Below, piece after piece: positions 1 through 8,225 of a DNA stretch of 64,000 nt; position 1 is the first letter of the stretch; every line of letters begins with the position of its first letter. Under the pieces are notes generated by a model. That model saw only the letters and a list, made by a program, of their open reading frames with translations, made no database searches and had not been told where the DNA came from. Made by a program: the position numbers and the translations under genes. This DNA comes from Pontibacter akesuensis. Its GTDB lineage: Bacteria > Bacteroidota > Bacteroidia > Cytophagales > Hymenobacteraceae. The stretch lies in assembly GCF_001611675.1 (NCBI RefSeq), contig NZ_CP014766.1, positions 1,922,001 through 1,986,000 of the forward strand, in the 5' to 3' direction.

Positions 1-932
1 ACGACCTGCTGGTGAAAGGAGAGGGAGCGCCGTCGCAGAACCTGATTAAGTCGGTGCTGGATTCCTATAATGCCGGCGTTACCGATGAATTCATCAAGCC
101 GATTGTGAAAGTAAACGACAGGGGAGAGCCGGTAGCCACCATCAAAGACGGCGATGTGGTGATCTGCTTTAACTTCCGCACCGACCGTGGCCGTGAAATT
201 ACGCAGGCCCTCACGCAGCGCGATTTCCCGGAGCAGGACATGCACAAACTGAACCTGCGCTATATCACTATGACCAATTATGATGATAGCTTCTTACAGG
301 TAGAGGCTATTTTCGAGAAAGATAACCTGAATAATACCCTGGGCGAAGTACTGGCCCGGGCAGGAAAGAAGCAGATCCGGATTGCCGAAACGGAAAAGTA
401 CCCGCACGTAACCTTCTTTTTCTCGGGTGGCCGCGAAACACAGTTTGAGGGTGAAAGCCGCCTGATGTGCCCTTCGCCCAAAGTAGCCACCTACGACCTG
501 CAACCAGAAATGAGCGCTTACGACATTCGTGACGCTATTGTGCCGGAGCTGCAGCAGAAGAGCGCTGATTTTATCTGCCTGAACTTTGCCAACCCCGACA
601 TGGTGGGCCATACCGGTGTGTTTGAGGCCGCCGTGAAAGCCTGCGAAACCGTGGATACGTGCGCACACGATGTGGCTACGGCAGCTCTGGAAAACGGGTA
701 TGACATCATTGTGATTGCCGACCATGGCAACGCCGACATGATGATCAACGAAGACGGCACGCCAAACACCGCGCACACCACCAACCTGGTGCCTTTTATA
801 CTTGTGAGCAACGACTTTAAAGGAGAGTTGCGCCAGGGCAAGTTAGGCGACCTTGCCCCCACCATCCTGGACCTGATGGGCCTGGAGCAGCCGGAAGATA
901 TGACCGGCACCTCATTGATCATAAGAAACTAA
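1..932 (+). CDS. gpmI: 2,3-bisphosphoglycerate-independent phosphoglycerate mutase, C-terminal part
   Basis: Interconverts 3- and 2-phosphoglycerate in cytoplasmic glycolysis and gluconeogenesis, using two Mn ions and a phosphoserine intermediate. The reading frame is open to the left window edge (first full codon at position 3). About 310 residues are visible out of a family norm of about 510, so the N-terminal part with the catalytic serine lies outside. Diagnostic segments are FNFRTDRGREITQAL, NPDMVGHTG, the metal-binding IADHGNADMM and AHTTNLVPF near the end. The stop is followed after 10 bases by a lipoprotein gene on the same strand, so the two may be co-transcribed. A TATACTT motif lies in frame at 797. 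Family assignment is secure; only the 5' end is missing. Confidence 0.97.
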   Translation, partial: DLLVKGEGAPSQNLIKSVLDSYNAGVTDEFIKPIVKVNDRGEPVATIKDGDVVICFNFRTDRGREITQALTQRDFPEQDMHKLNLRYITMTNYDDSFLQVEAIFEKDNLNNTLGEVLARAGKKQIRIAETEKYPHVTFFFSGGRETQFEGESRLMCPSPKVATYDLQPEMSAYDIRDAIVPELQQKSADFICLNFANPDMVGHTGVFEAAVKACETVDTCAHDVATAALENGYDIIVIADHGNADMMINEDGTPNTAHTTNLVPFILVSNDFKGELRQGKLGDLAPTILDLMGLEQPEDMTGTSLIIRN

Positions 933-942
933 ACTTACCGCC

Positions 943-1518
943 GTGGCAAAGTATACTTCCTTTCTTCTTGCAGGCCTGCTGCTGGTCACTGCGGCCTGTG
1001 AGCGGCCGGCGCCCCCTGCATCAGACAAGGCAGATACCTATTTTGACCTGACCGCTTACCTGCAGGAGCAAAAGCGGGAGTTGCAGGCAAACCAGCCTAT
1101 GGTGCTTAAAGCCGTGGCTACGCAGGGGCAGGCGCCGGAGATAAAGGAAACCACTGCCATTGACTGGGAGGATGAACTCACCGTTTTTGAGCAGGTGGAT
1201 CTGAACCGCCCCTCGCTGCAGGAATACTACACTAAGCAGGAGCAGGTGCTGGAAGACGGCAGCGTGGCCGTGGAGTATACCAAACTACCGGACGCAGAGG
1301 CACAGGTAGCTTACCTGCGCCTGCGCCTCTCGCCGGAGGGGCGGCTGCTGCAACTCAACGCGCGGCTGCAGGACGAGAACATCATCTTCTTCTCCAACCG
1401 CAGCGTTCAGCTAGACGCTAATGCCCAAACCGGCGATATTTCCAGCTATAAAGTAGAGGGCGTTCAGAAAATGGTTTTTGGCGATTCGCTGCGCTACATG
1501 GTGGAAACCAACCTCTGA
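943..1518 (+). CDS. Hypothetical lipoprotein
   Basis: A 191-residue protein starting with GTG, 10 bases after gpmI. The N-terminus is a lipoprotein signal: a short positive start, hydrophobic LLAGLLLVTAA, then Cys19 as the acylation site. The mature part is hydrophilic and rich in Gln, Glu and Leu, with no enzyme motif I can recognise. It is likely exported and anchored in the outer or inner membrane. The residues after Cys19 (ERPAPP) do not look like the acidic surface-export signal of Bacteroidota. Its start codon sits inside the palindrome AAGTATACTT (949-958), an overlapping pair of the window's dispersed motif. Function unknown. The next gene on the strand begins about 110 bases later, beyond a probable transcript boundary. 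Confidence 0.8.
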   Translation: MAKYTSFLLAGLLLVTAACERPAPPASDKADTYFDLTAYLQEQKRELQANQPMVLKAVATQGQAPEIKETTAIDWEDELTVFEQVDLNRPSLQEYYTKQEQVLEDGSVAVEYTKLPDAEAQVAYLRLRLSPEGRLLQLNARLQDENIIFFSNRSVQLDANAQTGDISSYKVEGVQKMVFGDSLRYMVETNL

Positions 1519-1626
1519 TTTAATTTGCCGCGAAACCGCCTGGAGTGGAATTTCCTTGCCCAAATATTTGTAACTTGTAGAGTTGCTTATACTTGTGCTG
1601 GTGCAGGGAACATTACAATTATTTCG

Positions 1627-3138
1627 ATGATGCGCGTTTTTGCCTTGATTATACTTTGCTGCCTTGGCTTTACGCTGACTGGCCTTGCCCAGACAGCGCC
1701 AGCGTCCGGCACCCGCAGCTGCGCCACCGAAGCTTTTGGCAAAGTGCTGCAGGTCCAGAACCCGCAGTACCAGCAGCAGGTAGAGCAGGCACAGCAGGCC
1801 GTGCAGCAGCAGCTTAGCAGGCAGGGACAGTGGCAGAACCTACGGGCTGCTACCGTTATCACCATTCCGGTGGTTTTCCATGTGGTGTACAACAAAGCCG
1901 AAGAGAACATATCAGAAGAGCAGATTCTGTCGCAGTTGGCGGTGCTGAACAGCGACTTTAGAAGACTGAATGCCGATGCTATGAATACGCCGGCCTACTT
2001 CCAGGATTTTGCCGCCGACACCCGCATCGAGTTCTGCCTCGCTACCATAGACCCCGCAGGCAACCCCACCAACGGCATCACCCGCACAAAGACCAGCAAG
2101 AAAGACTTCGACTACATTTTTGATTACATCAAGAAGTCCGCGCATGGGGGCATCAACGCCTGGGACCGTAACCAGTACCTGAATATCTGGACGGGCAACA
2201 TCAAAGACGATGTGCTGGGTTATGCCGCGTTGCCGGGCGGAGTTCCTGCCGCTCAGGATGGTGTGGTGCTGCACTTTGCCGCCGTAGGCGCCGCCCCTGC
2301 CAATCCCTTTGACTGGGACTTCAACATGGGCCGCACCGCTACCCACGAGGTGGGCCACTGGCTGGGCCTTGGCCACATCTGGGGAACAGAGGATGACTCC
2401 TGCAGCGATGACGACGGCATCAGCGACACTCCCAGCCAGAAGAACAGCACCTATGGCTGCCCAAGCGGTATAGAAGACTCCTGCGACAACGGCCCCAACG
2501 GCAACATGTACCAGAACTACATGGACTACAGCTCTGACGCCTGTATGAACCTGTTCACCAAAGGGCAGGCTGCTTACATGGAAGCGGTGCTGAACACCAG
2601 CCGCAGCAGCCTGTTAAACTCTTTGGCCTGCATCGGCACCATCCGCTCCGATTTTGGCACCAAGTTGAAAAGCGATACGCTGCTGATAGCTGGCAAGAAA
2701 ATTGACTTTGCAGACGCCTCACAAGGCACCCGCCCAACAGAGTGGTACTGGGAGTTTGAAGGCGGTGTACCTGCCACCTCCACTCAGCAGCACCCCGTGG
2801 TTACCTATCCGCAGCCGGGTCTCTACGATGTAACGCTCACGGTATCTAACGGCAGGCTGACCAGCACCGAGGTGAAGGAGGACTTTGTGAAGGTGACGGT
2901 AAGCGACCTGACCGTATACCCTAACCCGACCTCTGATTATTTGATTATTGAGCAACCGGCACGCATCCTGGTGCGCCATGTGGAGTTGCTGAATAGCGTG
3001 GGGAAGATGGTAGTGGCGGCAGACGTACGGGAGCGCGTGTTACGGCTGGATGTACGCCACCTGCAATCCGGTGTATACTTCCTGCGCCTGACCAGCACCA
3101 ACGGCACCGAAATCCGCAAGATCAACATTATCCGGTAG
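1627..3138 (+). CDS. Secreted M43 (pappalysin-type) zinc metalloprotease with PKD and T9SS sorting domains
   Basis: A secreted peptidase of the M43/pappalysin family. I chose the ATG at 1627 because it opens directly into a signal peptide (MMRVFALIILCCLGFTL, cleavage after GLAQ). The frame is open upstream to a TTG at 1525, but that part is not signal-like. The catalytic zinc motif HEVGHWLGLGH lies near residue 240, and a Met-turn-like YMDYSSD lies near residue 297. A PKD-type beta domain follows (VTYPQPGLYDVTLTVSN), then a type A T9SS C-terminal domain starting at VYPNPTSDYL and ending in a basic KINIIR. In this phylum that architecture means Sec export, then T9SS secretion with removal of the C-terminal domain. 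Substrate unknown. Confidence 0.92.
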   Translation: MMRVFALIILCCLGFTLTGLAQTAPASGTRSCATEAFGKVLQVQNPQYQQQVEQAQQAVQQQLSRQGQWQNLRAATVITIPVVFHVVYNKAEENISEEQILSQLAVLNSDFRRLNADAMNTPAYFQDFAADTRIEFCLATIDPAGNPTNGITRTKTSKKDFDYIFDYIKKSAHGGINAWDRNQYLNIWTGNIKDDVLGYAALPGGVPAAQDGVVLHFAAVGAAPANPFDWDFNMGRTATHEVGHWLGLGHIWGTEDDSCSDDDGISDTPSQKNSTYGCPSGIEDSCDNGPNGNMYQNYMDYSSDACMNLFTKGQAAYMEAVLNTSRSSLLNSLACIGTIRSDFGTKLKSDTLLIAGKKIDFADASQGTRPTEWYWEFEGGVPATSTQQHPVVTYPQPGLYDVTLTVSNGRLTSTEVKEDFVKVTVSDLTVYPNPTSDYLIIEQPARILVRHVELLNSVGKMVVAADVRERVLRLDVRHLQSGVYFLRLTSTNGTEIRKINIIR

Positions 3139-3162
3139 CGCGGGAAAACTTGTATTGAAAGA

Positions 3163-3190
3163 ACCCACCCCTTGCCCCTCCGAGGAGGGG
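3163..3190. repeat. Dispersed CCCACCCC...CCTCC/GGAGG palindromic element
   Basis: A pyrimidine-rich stretch ending in a short palindrome CCCCTCCGAGGAGGGG. Near-copies in either orientation lie at 18714-18740, 18861-18882, 54693-54755 and 61984-62012, always between genes. It has no U-tract typical of a terminator. Here it follows the metalloprotease gene. Confidence 0.7.
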
Positions 3191-3235
3191 ATAAGAAGTA
3201 TGTCTGTATGTAAAGGGAAGGCCTAATCTAAACTT

Positions 3236-3273
3236 TCCAATTCATAATTTATAATTCCTAATTCATCATTATA
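3236..3273. repeat. AT-rich AATTCATAATTT-type spacer repeat
   Basis: Imperfect tandem of AATTCATAATTTATAATTCC-like units just beyond the 3' end of the YjbQ-family gene. A close relative lies at 5281-5315. No function is evident. Confidence 0.5.
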
Positions 3274-3697
3274 CAGCGTTTCCCTGCAGCGTCACGACAA
3301 CTGTTCGTTTGGAGGCGTGGTCGCGGTGTTCGCAGAGGTAGATGCCCTGCCAGGTGCCCAGGTTCAATTCTCCTTTGCTGATTGGGATGGTAACTGAGGC
3401 GCCCAGGAGCGCGGCTTTCAGGTGCGCAGGCATGTCGTCGGGGCCTTCCAGGGTGTGGCGGTAGTAAGGTTGGTTCTGCGGCACCATATGGTTGAAGTGG
3501 CTCTCGAAATCCTGCCGCACGGTAGGGTCCGCATCCTCATTTATGGCCAGGCTGGCAGAAGTGTGCTTGATGAAGATGTGCGCCAGTCCGACGTTAATAT
3601 TCTCCAACTCCGGCAGCTGCGCCGTCAGCAGATCTGTAATTAAATGGAAGCCGCGCTTTACGGCAGGCAATCTTATTTCTTTCTGGAACCACTCCAT
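3269..3697 (-). CDS. YjbQ/UPF0047 family protein (secondary thiamine-phosphate synthase-like)
   Basis: A small cytoplasmic protein of the YjbQ (UPF0047) family, whose members can show weak thiamine-phosphate synthase activity; the physiological role is not settled. Visible family signatures are HTSASLAINEDADPTVR, the conserved LEGPDDMPAH segment and the C-terminal GTWQGIYLCEHRDH. The His and Asp residues in these segments form the presumed metal site. I place the start at the ATG at 3697 (142 residues, MEWFQKEIRLP), because the family begins there. A further in-frame ATG at 3724 would add nine residues. It is 42 bases from the next gene on the same strand. Family assignment is confident; the biochemical role is inferred. 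Confidence 0.88.
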   Translation of the reverse strand: MEWFQKEIRLPAVKRGFHLITDLLTAQLPELENINVGLAHIFIKHTSASLAINEDADPTVRQDFESHFNHMVPQNQPYYRHTLEGPDDMPAHLKAALLGASVTIPISKGELNLGTWQGIYLCEHRDHASKRTVVVTLQGNAV

Positions 3698-3739
3698 ACC
3701 AAATTTTGAATGACTTAATTTCAAATTCGTGAGTAAAAA

Positions 3740-5113
3740 TTAATCAACCAGCCTCTCATACGCGCCGATGTCCGGTTTGGTCTTGCTGCGAGTGGCGCCT
3801 TTGATATCTTTGAGGATAGCTGGCAGCATTTTCGCCGCGCCGCTGGCAGGGGAGAGGGTATCGAGGCTGAAGTCATACTTGTCTGGTGCCTCAAACTTTG
3901 GATCCGCGTTCAGGATATTGCCGTTGCCCTCCAGCTGTGTTTTGTATACCTCAGTGCGGAGAATGTTGTTGCTTACCTCAGTCGCCGCAGTCAGGGGAGC
4001 AATCAGCACCTCATCCACAAAAGTGGAGACATCAGAGTAAACAACGGTGTTCACCAGCCGAAGCGATAGCGGTTGGTTTCGTATTTCGGTTTCGGGAATG
4101 TAGTCTGCGAGCACGAGCAGGGGCGTTTCGCGCAGAAGCTGGTTCCGGTAACTGGCAATGGTGGAGTACAGAATCTCATACTTGCCGCCGCCCAGCCCAC
4201 CAAAGCCATACTGCCCGCAGTTAAAAATGAGCGTATTCTCTACCCGCACATCAGAGGTAAAAGCCACGATCCCGTCCAGGAAAGCATGTGCCACCACGCA
4301 GCCTTCCACTAAAGTGCCGGCCATACCCGGGTTACCGATGCGCAGGCCGTAGCGGGTGTTCTTGATATCGGCATAGCGGATGCGGTTGCCGCCGCTGGTC
4401 GTCAGAATCCGGATGCCCTCCCATTGGCCGGGCGCCGTCAGGTAATCCGCCTCGCGGCGGTACCCGCTGAAGACTACCCGCTCCGTTGGCGTGCCCTGCA
4501 CCTGCAGCTGCCCCGCCACCAGCAGCACCGACTTATTATAGCCATAGATGCGGGCTCCCTTCGCGATAGTAAGTACGGCATCCTTTGTCACCAGCACCGA
4601 GTCGAGAAGCACGTGCGGCTTATCGCTGGCCCAGGTGGAGGTACCGATACTGCCTTTGCGGTGGAAGTAAGCGTTCTGCCCGTACGCCACCAGCTTTACA
4701 GCCTGCTCCTGCCCGTTTGTCTGGAAAAGGATGGAGTCGGAAACAAGGAAGGGTTGGTTTTGCTGCGTCGGGTTGATGTTCACCTTCACCAGTACATACA
4801 GGCTGTCGCCGCCGCGCAACTCGATGTTGTTGGCCAGCGGGCCTTGCATACCGTTAACCGTGAGCTGATAGGGCGATGAGGGGGCACCCGCCAGTCGCAC
4901 CTCGTTGATGCGCACTGCCTTCTCGTTGCGGTTGTACACTTTCAGCCGCCGGGTTACGCTGCCGCGGGTTACAAACACCGTATCAAAGAGCACGGTGTCG
5001 GCAGAGAACGCCAGCACCGCATCCGGGTCAGTCGTAATCACCTCATCCCTGGGCTCACAGCTAAAAACAGAGAGCAGCAGGAGCAGGGGCAGTATGGCGA
5101 GCAGGTATTTCAA
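3740..5113 (-). CDS. Right-handed beta-helix lipoprotein, probable surface or periplasmic
   Basis: A predicted lipoprotein of about 457 residues. The signal peptide MKYLLAILPLLLLLSVFSC ends in a lipobox Cys. The next 150 residues look like an Ig-like or beta-sandwich region (ADTVLFDTVFVTRGSVTRRLKVYN). The C-terminal 250 residues fit a parallel beta-helix: GARIYGYNKS, VVFSGYRRE, RIRYADIKNTRYGLRIGN and LVEGCVVAHAFLDGIV, spaced like PbH1 rungs. I start it at TTG 5113, which gives a clean lipoprotein signal. The in-frame ATG at 5200 would add 29 residues that merely translate a tandem DNA repeat. The fold suggests carbohydrate or surface binding, but no catalytic residues are clear. Confidence 0.78.
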   Translation of the reverse strand: MKYLLAILPLLLLLSVFSCEPRDEVITTDPDAVLAFSADTVLFDTVFVTRGSVTRRLKVYNRNEKAVRINEVRLAGAPSSPYQLTVNGMQGPLANNIELRGGDSLYVLVKVNINPTQQNQPFLVSDSILFQTNGQEQAVKLVAYGQNAYFHRKGSIGTSTWASDKPHVLLDSVLVTKDAVLTIAKGARIYGYNKSVLLVAGQLQVQGTPTERVVFSGYRREADYLTAPGQWEGIRILTTSGGNRIRYADIKNTRYGLRIGNPGMAGTLVEGCVVAHAFLDGIVAFTSDVRVENTLIFNCGQYGFGGLGGGKYEILYSTIASYRNQLLRETPLLVLADYIPETEIRNQPLSLRLVNTVVYSDVSTFVDEVLIAPLTAATEVSNNILRTEVYKTQLEGNGNILNADPKFEAPDKYDFSLDTLSPASGAAKMLPAILKDIKGATRSKTKPDIGAYERLVD

Positions 5114-5160
5114 ATTCGTTAATCGCTTTTGGTGTATCGTTATCCGTTTCTGGTGGATCG
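5114..5160. repeat. Tandem CGTTAATCG/CGTTATCCG repeat upstream of a start codon
   Basis: Imperfect repeats of an approximately 10-20 base unit (CGTTAATCGCTTTTGGTGTA, then CGTTATCCGTTTCTGGTGGA). Read leftward they translate as IHQKRITIHQKRL, which explains the false N-terminal extension of the beta-helix lipoprotein. Similar AACGA-rich tracts precede the genes at 15706 and 40454. Confidence 0.65.
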
Positions 5161-5433
5161 ACAAATTAAAGTCACAGCTCACGCTAAAGATTGATCTCAC
5201 AGAAGTATAACTAGTGCTCGACCAATTTAAGCTTTTGGGTTAGCCAGTGTCATTAGAAACTGTGCTTAAGTCTTTTTACGAATCATTTCTAATTCATAAT
5301 TTCTAATTTTTAAATTGGCGCAGCACTAGTGTTGATTCTCACCAAGATAGGAATTAAAAAGAAAAAAGGATGCAGCGGGGCAAATGTGCCTGCTGCATCC
5401 TTTTTTATACTTATAGCTCCACAACGGCTGTTG
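5161..5433. other. Intergenic gap with AT-rich repeat and terminator
   Basis: Contains AAGTATA at 5213, an AATTCATAATTTCTAATTT-type repeat at 5281-5315 (related to 3236-3273) and the prfA terminator at 5362-5406. No open frame with coding character was seen. Confidence 0.6.
5362..5406 (-). terminator. Rho-independent terminator of prfA
   Basis: Stem of 15 base pairs (5362-5376 with 5392-5406, core GGATGCAGC/GCTGCATCC) flanked by A and T tracts on both sides, so it can act in either direction. It lies just past the prfA stop. A TATACTT motif starts on the last T of the stem (5406-5412). Confidence 0.88.
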
Positions 5434-6507
5434 CTATGCTGAGGCGCCTTCTTTCATTCTTTCGGCATTCTCCGCCATACGCAGCTCCTCCACAAAATCT
5501 TCTATACCGCCGTCCATTACATTCGGCAGGTTGTATACCGTGTAGCCGATGCGGTGATCGGTTACGCGGCCTTGTGGGTAGTTGTACGTACGGATTTTGT
5601 CAGAGCGGTCGCCGCTGCCCACCATGCTCTTGCGCTGTGCGCCTTCTGCCTCGTTTTTCTTGGCAAGTTCGATCTCGTAGATACGCGAGCGCAGTACAGC
5701 AAGCGCCTTATCGAAGTTCTTCAGCTGTGATTTCTGGTCCTGGCACTGGGCCACGATACCCGTTGGAATGTGCGTTAAGCGCACGGCAGAATAGGTCGTG
5801 TTTACCGACTGCCCACCAGGTCCGGAAGACATGAACAGGTCTTTGCGGATATCGTTCATGTCCAGGTCAATATCAAGCTCCTCTACCTCCGGCAGCACCA
5901 CTACCGAGGCAACCGAAGTATGGATACGGCCCTGTGTTTCGGTGGCCGGCACACGCTGCACGCGGTGCACCCCCGACTCAAACTTCAGCTTGCCGTACAC
6001 GTCCTCGCCGGACATGCCCACGATAATTTCCTTGTAACCGCCAGAAGTACCTTCGGTGGCATCGATGAGTTCTGTGCGCCAGCCCATCTTTTCGGCAAAG
6101 CGGCTGTACATGCGGTACAGGTCGCCGGCAAATATAGAGGCCTCGTCGCCGCCCGCACCCGCACGGATTTCCATGATGATGTCCTTGCTATCGTCCGGAT
6201 CTTTCGGGATCAGCATCTCTTTCAGGAGCTCCTCCATCTCGTCACGCTGCGGCACCAGCTCGTCCAGCTCTTCTTTGGCCATCTCCCTGAAATCCTCATC
6301 CTTCTCCGTGGCAATCACCTGCTTGGCGTTGTCGATGTTGCTAAGGATATTCAGGTACTTCTTATATTCAACTACTATCTTGTCAAGGTCCTTATACTCT
6401 TTGTTAAGCGACTTGAATTTCTTCATGTCGCTGGCCACGTCAGGCTGGGTAAGTAACTGACCTACCTCCTCAAATCGCTGGTTAATGGCTTCTAACTTAT
6501 CTAACAT
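5434..6507 (-). CDS. prfA: Peptide chain release factor 1
   Basis: Recognises UAA and UAG stop codons in the ribosomal A site and triggers peptide release. The 357 residues match the normal length for RF1. The catalytic GGQ loop is present ([10 protein letters not shown], near residue 231). The codon-recognition region reads [19 protein letters not shown], with the PAT tripeptide of RF1 rather than the SPF of RF2. An acidic segment ([18 protein letters not shown]) precedes it. The gene is transcribed leftward into a strong hairpin at 5362-5406. Upstream a CAAAGATA (6531-6538) reads TATCTTTG on the coding strand and fits a -7 box. It appears to be a single-gene unit. Confidence 0.98.
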   Translation of the reverse strand: MLDKLEAINQRFEEVGQLLTQPDVASDMKKFKSLNKEYKDLDKIVVEYKKYLNILSNIDNAKQVIATEKDEDFREMAKEELDELVPQRDEMEELLKEMLIPKDPDDSKDIIMEIRAGAGGDEASIFAGDLYRMYSRFAEKMGWRTELIDATEGTSGGYKEIIVGMSGEDVYGKLKFESGVHRVQRVPATETQGRIHTSVASVVVLPEVEELDIDLDMNDIRKDLFMSSGPGGQSVNTTYSAVRLTHIPTGIVAQCQDQKSQLKNFDKALAVLRSRIYEIELAKKNEAEGAQRKSMVGSGDRSDKIRTYNYPQGRVTDHRIGYTVYNLPNVMDGGIEDFVEELRMAENAERMKEGASA

Positions 6508-6530
6508 GGTGCTTCTCTGGTTTTAGGCTG

Positions 6531-6538
6531 CAAAGATA
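6531..6538 (-). promoter_or_regulatory. Candidate prfA -7 box
   Basis: On the minus strand it reads TATCTTTG, matching TAnnTTTG, 24 bases upstream of the prfA ATG. No convincing -33 TTTG is seen at the usual spacing, so support is moderate. Confidence 0.45.
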
Positions 6539-6739
6539 CAAAATTGCGGCTAAGTTTCTTTTATACCATTACGGCTAAAATCATGTTTCAGGCCCGCACT
6601 GGTTGTGCTTCTATAACCCCGGCGGGTACAGGTATAGTTTCGGCAAGCAGCGAAAGATTCAGCGCCTTCTGAAATCCGTGGTCAGGCGAAACATGACATC
6701 TATCATTTAGGCTTGCCTGCATTTTATACTTAAAAGCCT

Positions 6740-6747
6740 TACCTTTG
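6740..6747 (+). promoter_or_regulatory. Candidate -7 box upstream of the thioredoxin gene
   Basis: TACCTTTG matches the Bacteroidota -7 consensus. A TTG at 6713-6715 lies 24 bases upstream, slightly longer than ideal. The implied transcript start is about 55 bases before the ATG at 6807. Confidence 0.5.
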
Positions 6748-6806
6748 CGGCAGGTATCCGAAAGGGTACAAAATATATTGTAAAACCTACTAAATACGAA
6801 TAGAAA

Positions 6807-7130
6807 ATGGCTGTTATCAAAGCAACTGACACCGATTTCAAAGCGGTTCTTAGCTCAAACCAAAAAGTGGTGGTAAAATACTATGCTGATTGGTGCGGAA
6901 ACTGCCGCTTGTTTTCACCCAAGTACAAGCGTTTGTCTGACGATGAGGCATTCACGGATGTGGCGTTTGTGGACGTGAACGCCGAGACGAGCCCTGAGGC
7001 CCGCAAACTGGCCAGTGTAACGAACCTTCCGTTTTTTGCTATCTTCCAGAACGGCGAGTTGGTAGATACTGTGGCTGCCAGCAAAGAGGAAGCCGTACGT
7101 GACCTGATCAGCAAACTAAACCAGAACTAG
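6807..7130 (+). CDS. Thioredoxin-family protein with WCGNC active site
   Basis: A 107-residue single-domain thioredoxin fold, cytoplasmic because no signal peptide is present. The redox pair is Cys30/Cys33 in WCGNC, where classical thioredoxin has WCGPC. Replacing Pro by Asn should change the redox potential and may shift the partner. The cis-proline loop is present as TNLPFF. A small acidic protein is encoded 2 bases downstream, so the two are almost certainly co-transcribed. A TACCTTTG -7 box lies at 6740. Likely role: disulfide or peroxide-linked thiol chemistry; the partner is not visible in this window. Confidence 0.9.
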   Translation: MAVIKATDTDFKAVLSSNQKVVVKYYADWCGNCRLFSPKYKRLSDDEAFTDVAFVDVNAETSPEARKLASVTNLPFFAIFQNGELVDTVAASKEEAVRDLISKLNQN

Positions 7131-7132
7131 AA

Positions 7133-7375
7133 ATGAAGATTCCCGCAATAAAGCAACTGGTAGAGAACTATTCTCTGGAGGAACTGATGGCCGCCGAAAG
7201 CGCCATTGTGGACGAGCAGGAGCTGGCCATTGAGGTAGGCGGCGAAGACGAAGGCGAGCAACTGACACACGTGCTGGCAGCAGTCTGGATCCTGAACGAG
7301 ATGGAGGACAACGGCACCGACTTCAAGAGCGCCCTGCGCATGTACACCCAGAAAGTGCGCGTGTCCATCAGCTAA
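7133..7375 (+). CDS. Small acidic conserved protein (DUF6952-like)
   Basis: An 80-residue, strongly acidic protein with no Cys, no signal and no membrane segment. It reads MKIPAIKQLVENYSLEEL then AIEVGGEDEGEQLTHVLAA and ends in a basic QKVRVSIS tail. I believe it belongs to the Bacteroidota family called DUF6952, from memory of its sequence pattern. It starts 2 bases after the thioredoxin stop, so it probably works with that protein, but no function is established. A strong bidirectional terminator follows at 7393. Confidence 0.8.
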   Translation: MKIPAIKQLVENYSLEELMAAESAIVDEQELAIEVGGEDEGEQLTHVLAAVWILNEMEDNGTDFKSALRMYTQKVRVSIS

Positions 7376-7392
7376 AACTCGCTGCTATAAAC

Positions 7393-7447
7393 AAAAGCCC
7401 CGGAGTTAAGGTGCAAGCGTTAAACTCCGGGGCTTTTTTATGGCTGC
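7393..7447. terminator. Bidirectional terminator between convergent genes
   Basis: Stem AGCCCCGGAGTT (7396-7407) pairs with AACTCCGGGGCT (7433-7444), with A and T runs outside. It sits between the rightward thioredoxin unit and the leftward TetR gene and could end both. Confidence 0.85.
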
Positions 7448-7477
7448 TATCTGCTACAGCTTACTGCAGGCAACGTA

Positions 7478-8089
7478 TCAGATATTGCTTCTCGAAAAGT
7501 ACTCCTCGGCCAGTTTGCTGCCCTGCTCGGTGCAGAGGCCGCGCACATAGTATAAATACATGCTCCGGAACACCTCACTCAGTTCGTACCGCTCAGGCGG
7601 AAAGATGCTGGGGTTGATCAGCATGTTGAACTGCTCCATGATAATCTTGATCACCAGCTGCAGGTTGATGTCTTTGCGGAAGTAGCCCTGCAGAATGCCT
7701 CTGTTAATAATGTCCAGATCGAGATGGTAATTGTAAGTGTGCAGGTGCTCCATCACCAATCCCCACACACCAGGGTAGTGCTGCTGCAGGTCTATTATAA
7801 AGGCCGGGTTCAACTCTTTCAACTCCCCTATGCTTTGCTGCAGCACCAGGAATATCTCCTCCACGGGGTTGGCGGCGTGTTGCAGCATCTGCTTGTCCCG
7901 CTTTTCCTGCTCCCGCATATCGTGCAGAATCACCTGCCGCACCATATCAGATTTGTCCTTGAAGAGCTCCTTGTAGGTAGTTTGCCTGATATCGAGCCGG
8001 CGCACCAATTCTTCCTCCGAGTTCGCCTCAATTCCCTCCTGCTTAAAAACATGGAGTATCTCCCCAAGTATCGTCTCTAAAAAGCTCAT
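7478..8089 (-). CDS. TetR/AcrR-family transcriptional regulator
   Basis: A 203-residue regulator. Residues 1-55 form the three-helix DNA-binding domain (ILGEILHVFKQEGIEANSEEELVRRLDIRQTTYKELFKDKSDMVRQ), with TTYKELFKDK in the place of the recognition helix and the following helix. The remaining helices form the dimerisation and ligand domain (LLQ, FNMLINPSIFPPERY). It lies just downstream of, and on the same strand as, the carotenoid genes, so local control of that cluster is possible, but nothing in the sequence proves it. No operator palindrome is obvious upstream of 8089. Ligand unknown. Confidence 0.85.
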   Translation of the reverse strand: MSFLETILGEILHVFKQEGIEANSEEELVRRLDIRQTTYKELFKDKSDMVRQVILHDMREQEKRDKQMLQHAANPVEEIFLVLQQSIGELKELNPAFIIDLQQHYPGVWGLVMEHLHTYNYHLDLDIINRGILQGYFRKDINLQLVIKIIMEQFNMLINPSIFPPERYELSEVFRSMYLYYVRGLCTEQGSKLAEEYFSRSNI

Positions 8090-8225
8090 ATAGTTTTGTA
8101 TTAATACCTACAGCGGCGGCGAGTCCTGTGTACGTGCAAAGCCCCAGTTGTGGTTTGAATTACCTGCCAGGCAATTGCATGCAAATTAAGTATAATTTTG
8201 TGCTTTCAGGCAACCCCGGCAGGAG

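Noticed and set aside
1525-1626. N-terminal extension of the M43 metalloprotease from a TTG
   Set aside because: The downstream ATG gives an immediate signal peptide; the extension is not signal-like.
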